A stretch of 5,625 bases of DNA from LC029 sp036676475. GTDB taxonomy: Bacteria; Bacillota; Bacilli; Aneurinibacillales; RAOX-1. The stretch spans positions 1-5,625 of the forward strand of contig JAKFCU010000091.1 in NCBI GenBank assembly GCA_036676475.1, in the 5' to 3' direction. The notes beneath the pieces are model-generated. The model was not told where the DNA came from, did no database searches, and was given only the letters and a program-made list of their open reading frames with translations. How positions within the stretch are numbered: position 1 is the stretch's first letter; every line of letters begins with the position of its first letter. Position numbers and translations under genes: made by a program. Positions 5,571 to 5,625 of the stretch are shown here, piece after piece.

Positions 5571-5625
5571 GCTGGCTGCTTTGTGGCGGCTGTGCATGGG
5601 AGGCTTCGGCCTGCCGGGTTTCTAT
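5571..5625. repeat. GC-rich segment with UUCG hairpin, possible start of a dispersed repeat or leader
   Basis: AGGC-TTCG-GCCT (5601-5612) is a perfect hairpin with the very stable UUCG tetraloop, flanked by GG/CC pairs across a mismatch. The composition returns to GC-rich, host-like sequence. I have an unverified impression that similar GC-rich leaders with a TTCG hairpin recur in Pseudomonas genomes ahead of small DUF3077/DUF6124-type genes. The window ends before any such gene would appear. Confidence 0.3.

Noticed and set aside
1..5625. CRISPR array, tRNA or rRNA genes, complete transposase or integrase
   Set aside because: I looked for regularly spaced identical repeats, cloverleaf-like segments and recombinase motifs on both strands and found none.

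Overview
The window looks like a stretch of a Pseudomonas-type gammaproteobacterial chromosome carrying an accessory insertion. The evidence is compositional and indirect. The two edges are GC-rich: an Ala/Pro/Lys-rich protein tail on the left and a GC-rich, hairpin-rich repeat-like segment on the right. The first three complete genes between them are visibly AT-richer and use many AGA, ATA, TTA and CTA codons, which such hosts normally avoid. No phylogenetic marker gene is present, so the genus is an inference.

Layout from left to right. The 3' tip of a gene (2-64) ends just before a strong rho-independent terminator (81-118). A gene-free stretch of about 365 bases follows. It holds a segment bounded by a 10-bp inverted repeat (184-326) and a 9-bp hairpin (336-359). 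A 619-codon gene with a TTG start (484-2343) encodes a DUF6119/TIGR04141 'sporadically distributed' protein. A second gene-poor stretch of about 300 bases follows, possibly the remnant of a mobile element. Next come a small HEPN-like protein with an R-N-x3-H motif (2651-3133) and, 85 bases on, a two-part protein with two N-terminal DUF1508 (YegP-type) repeats and an FRG domain (3219-4394). After about 227 bases containing an imperfect tandem repeat, a single-pass membrane protein of unknown function is encoded (4622-5296). A perfect 44-bp palindrome with a T-run follows as its terminator. The last 250 bases carry no recognisable gene. They hold an RNA-like stem structure, a second terminator and the start of what may be a dispersed repeat or leader.

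All four complete genes lie on the + strand. The HEPN-like and FRG genes are close enough to share a transcript; the DUF6119 and membrane-protein genes could be transcribed separately. No transposase, integrase, restriction-modification gene, tRNA, CRISPR array or antitoxin is visible. The combination of a DUF6119 protein, a HEPN-like candidate RNase and an FRG protein between two terminator-bounded host edges fits the cargo of a defence or accessory hotspot. That function is inferred from protein families and context; nothing in the sequence proves it.
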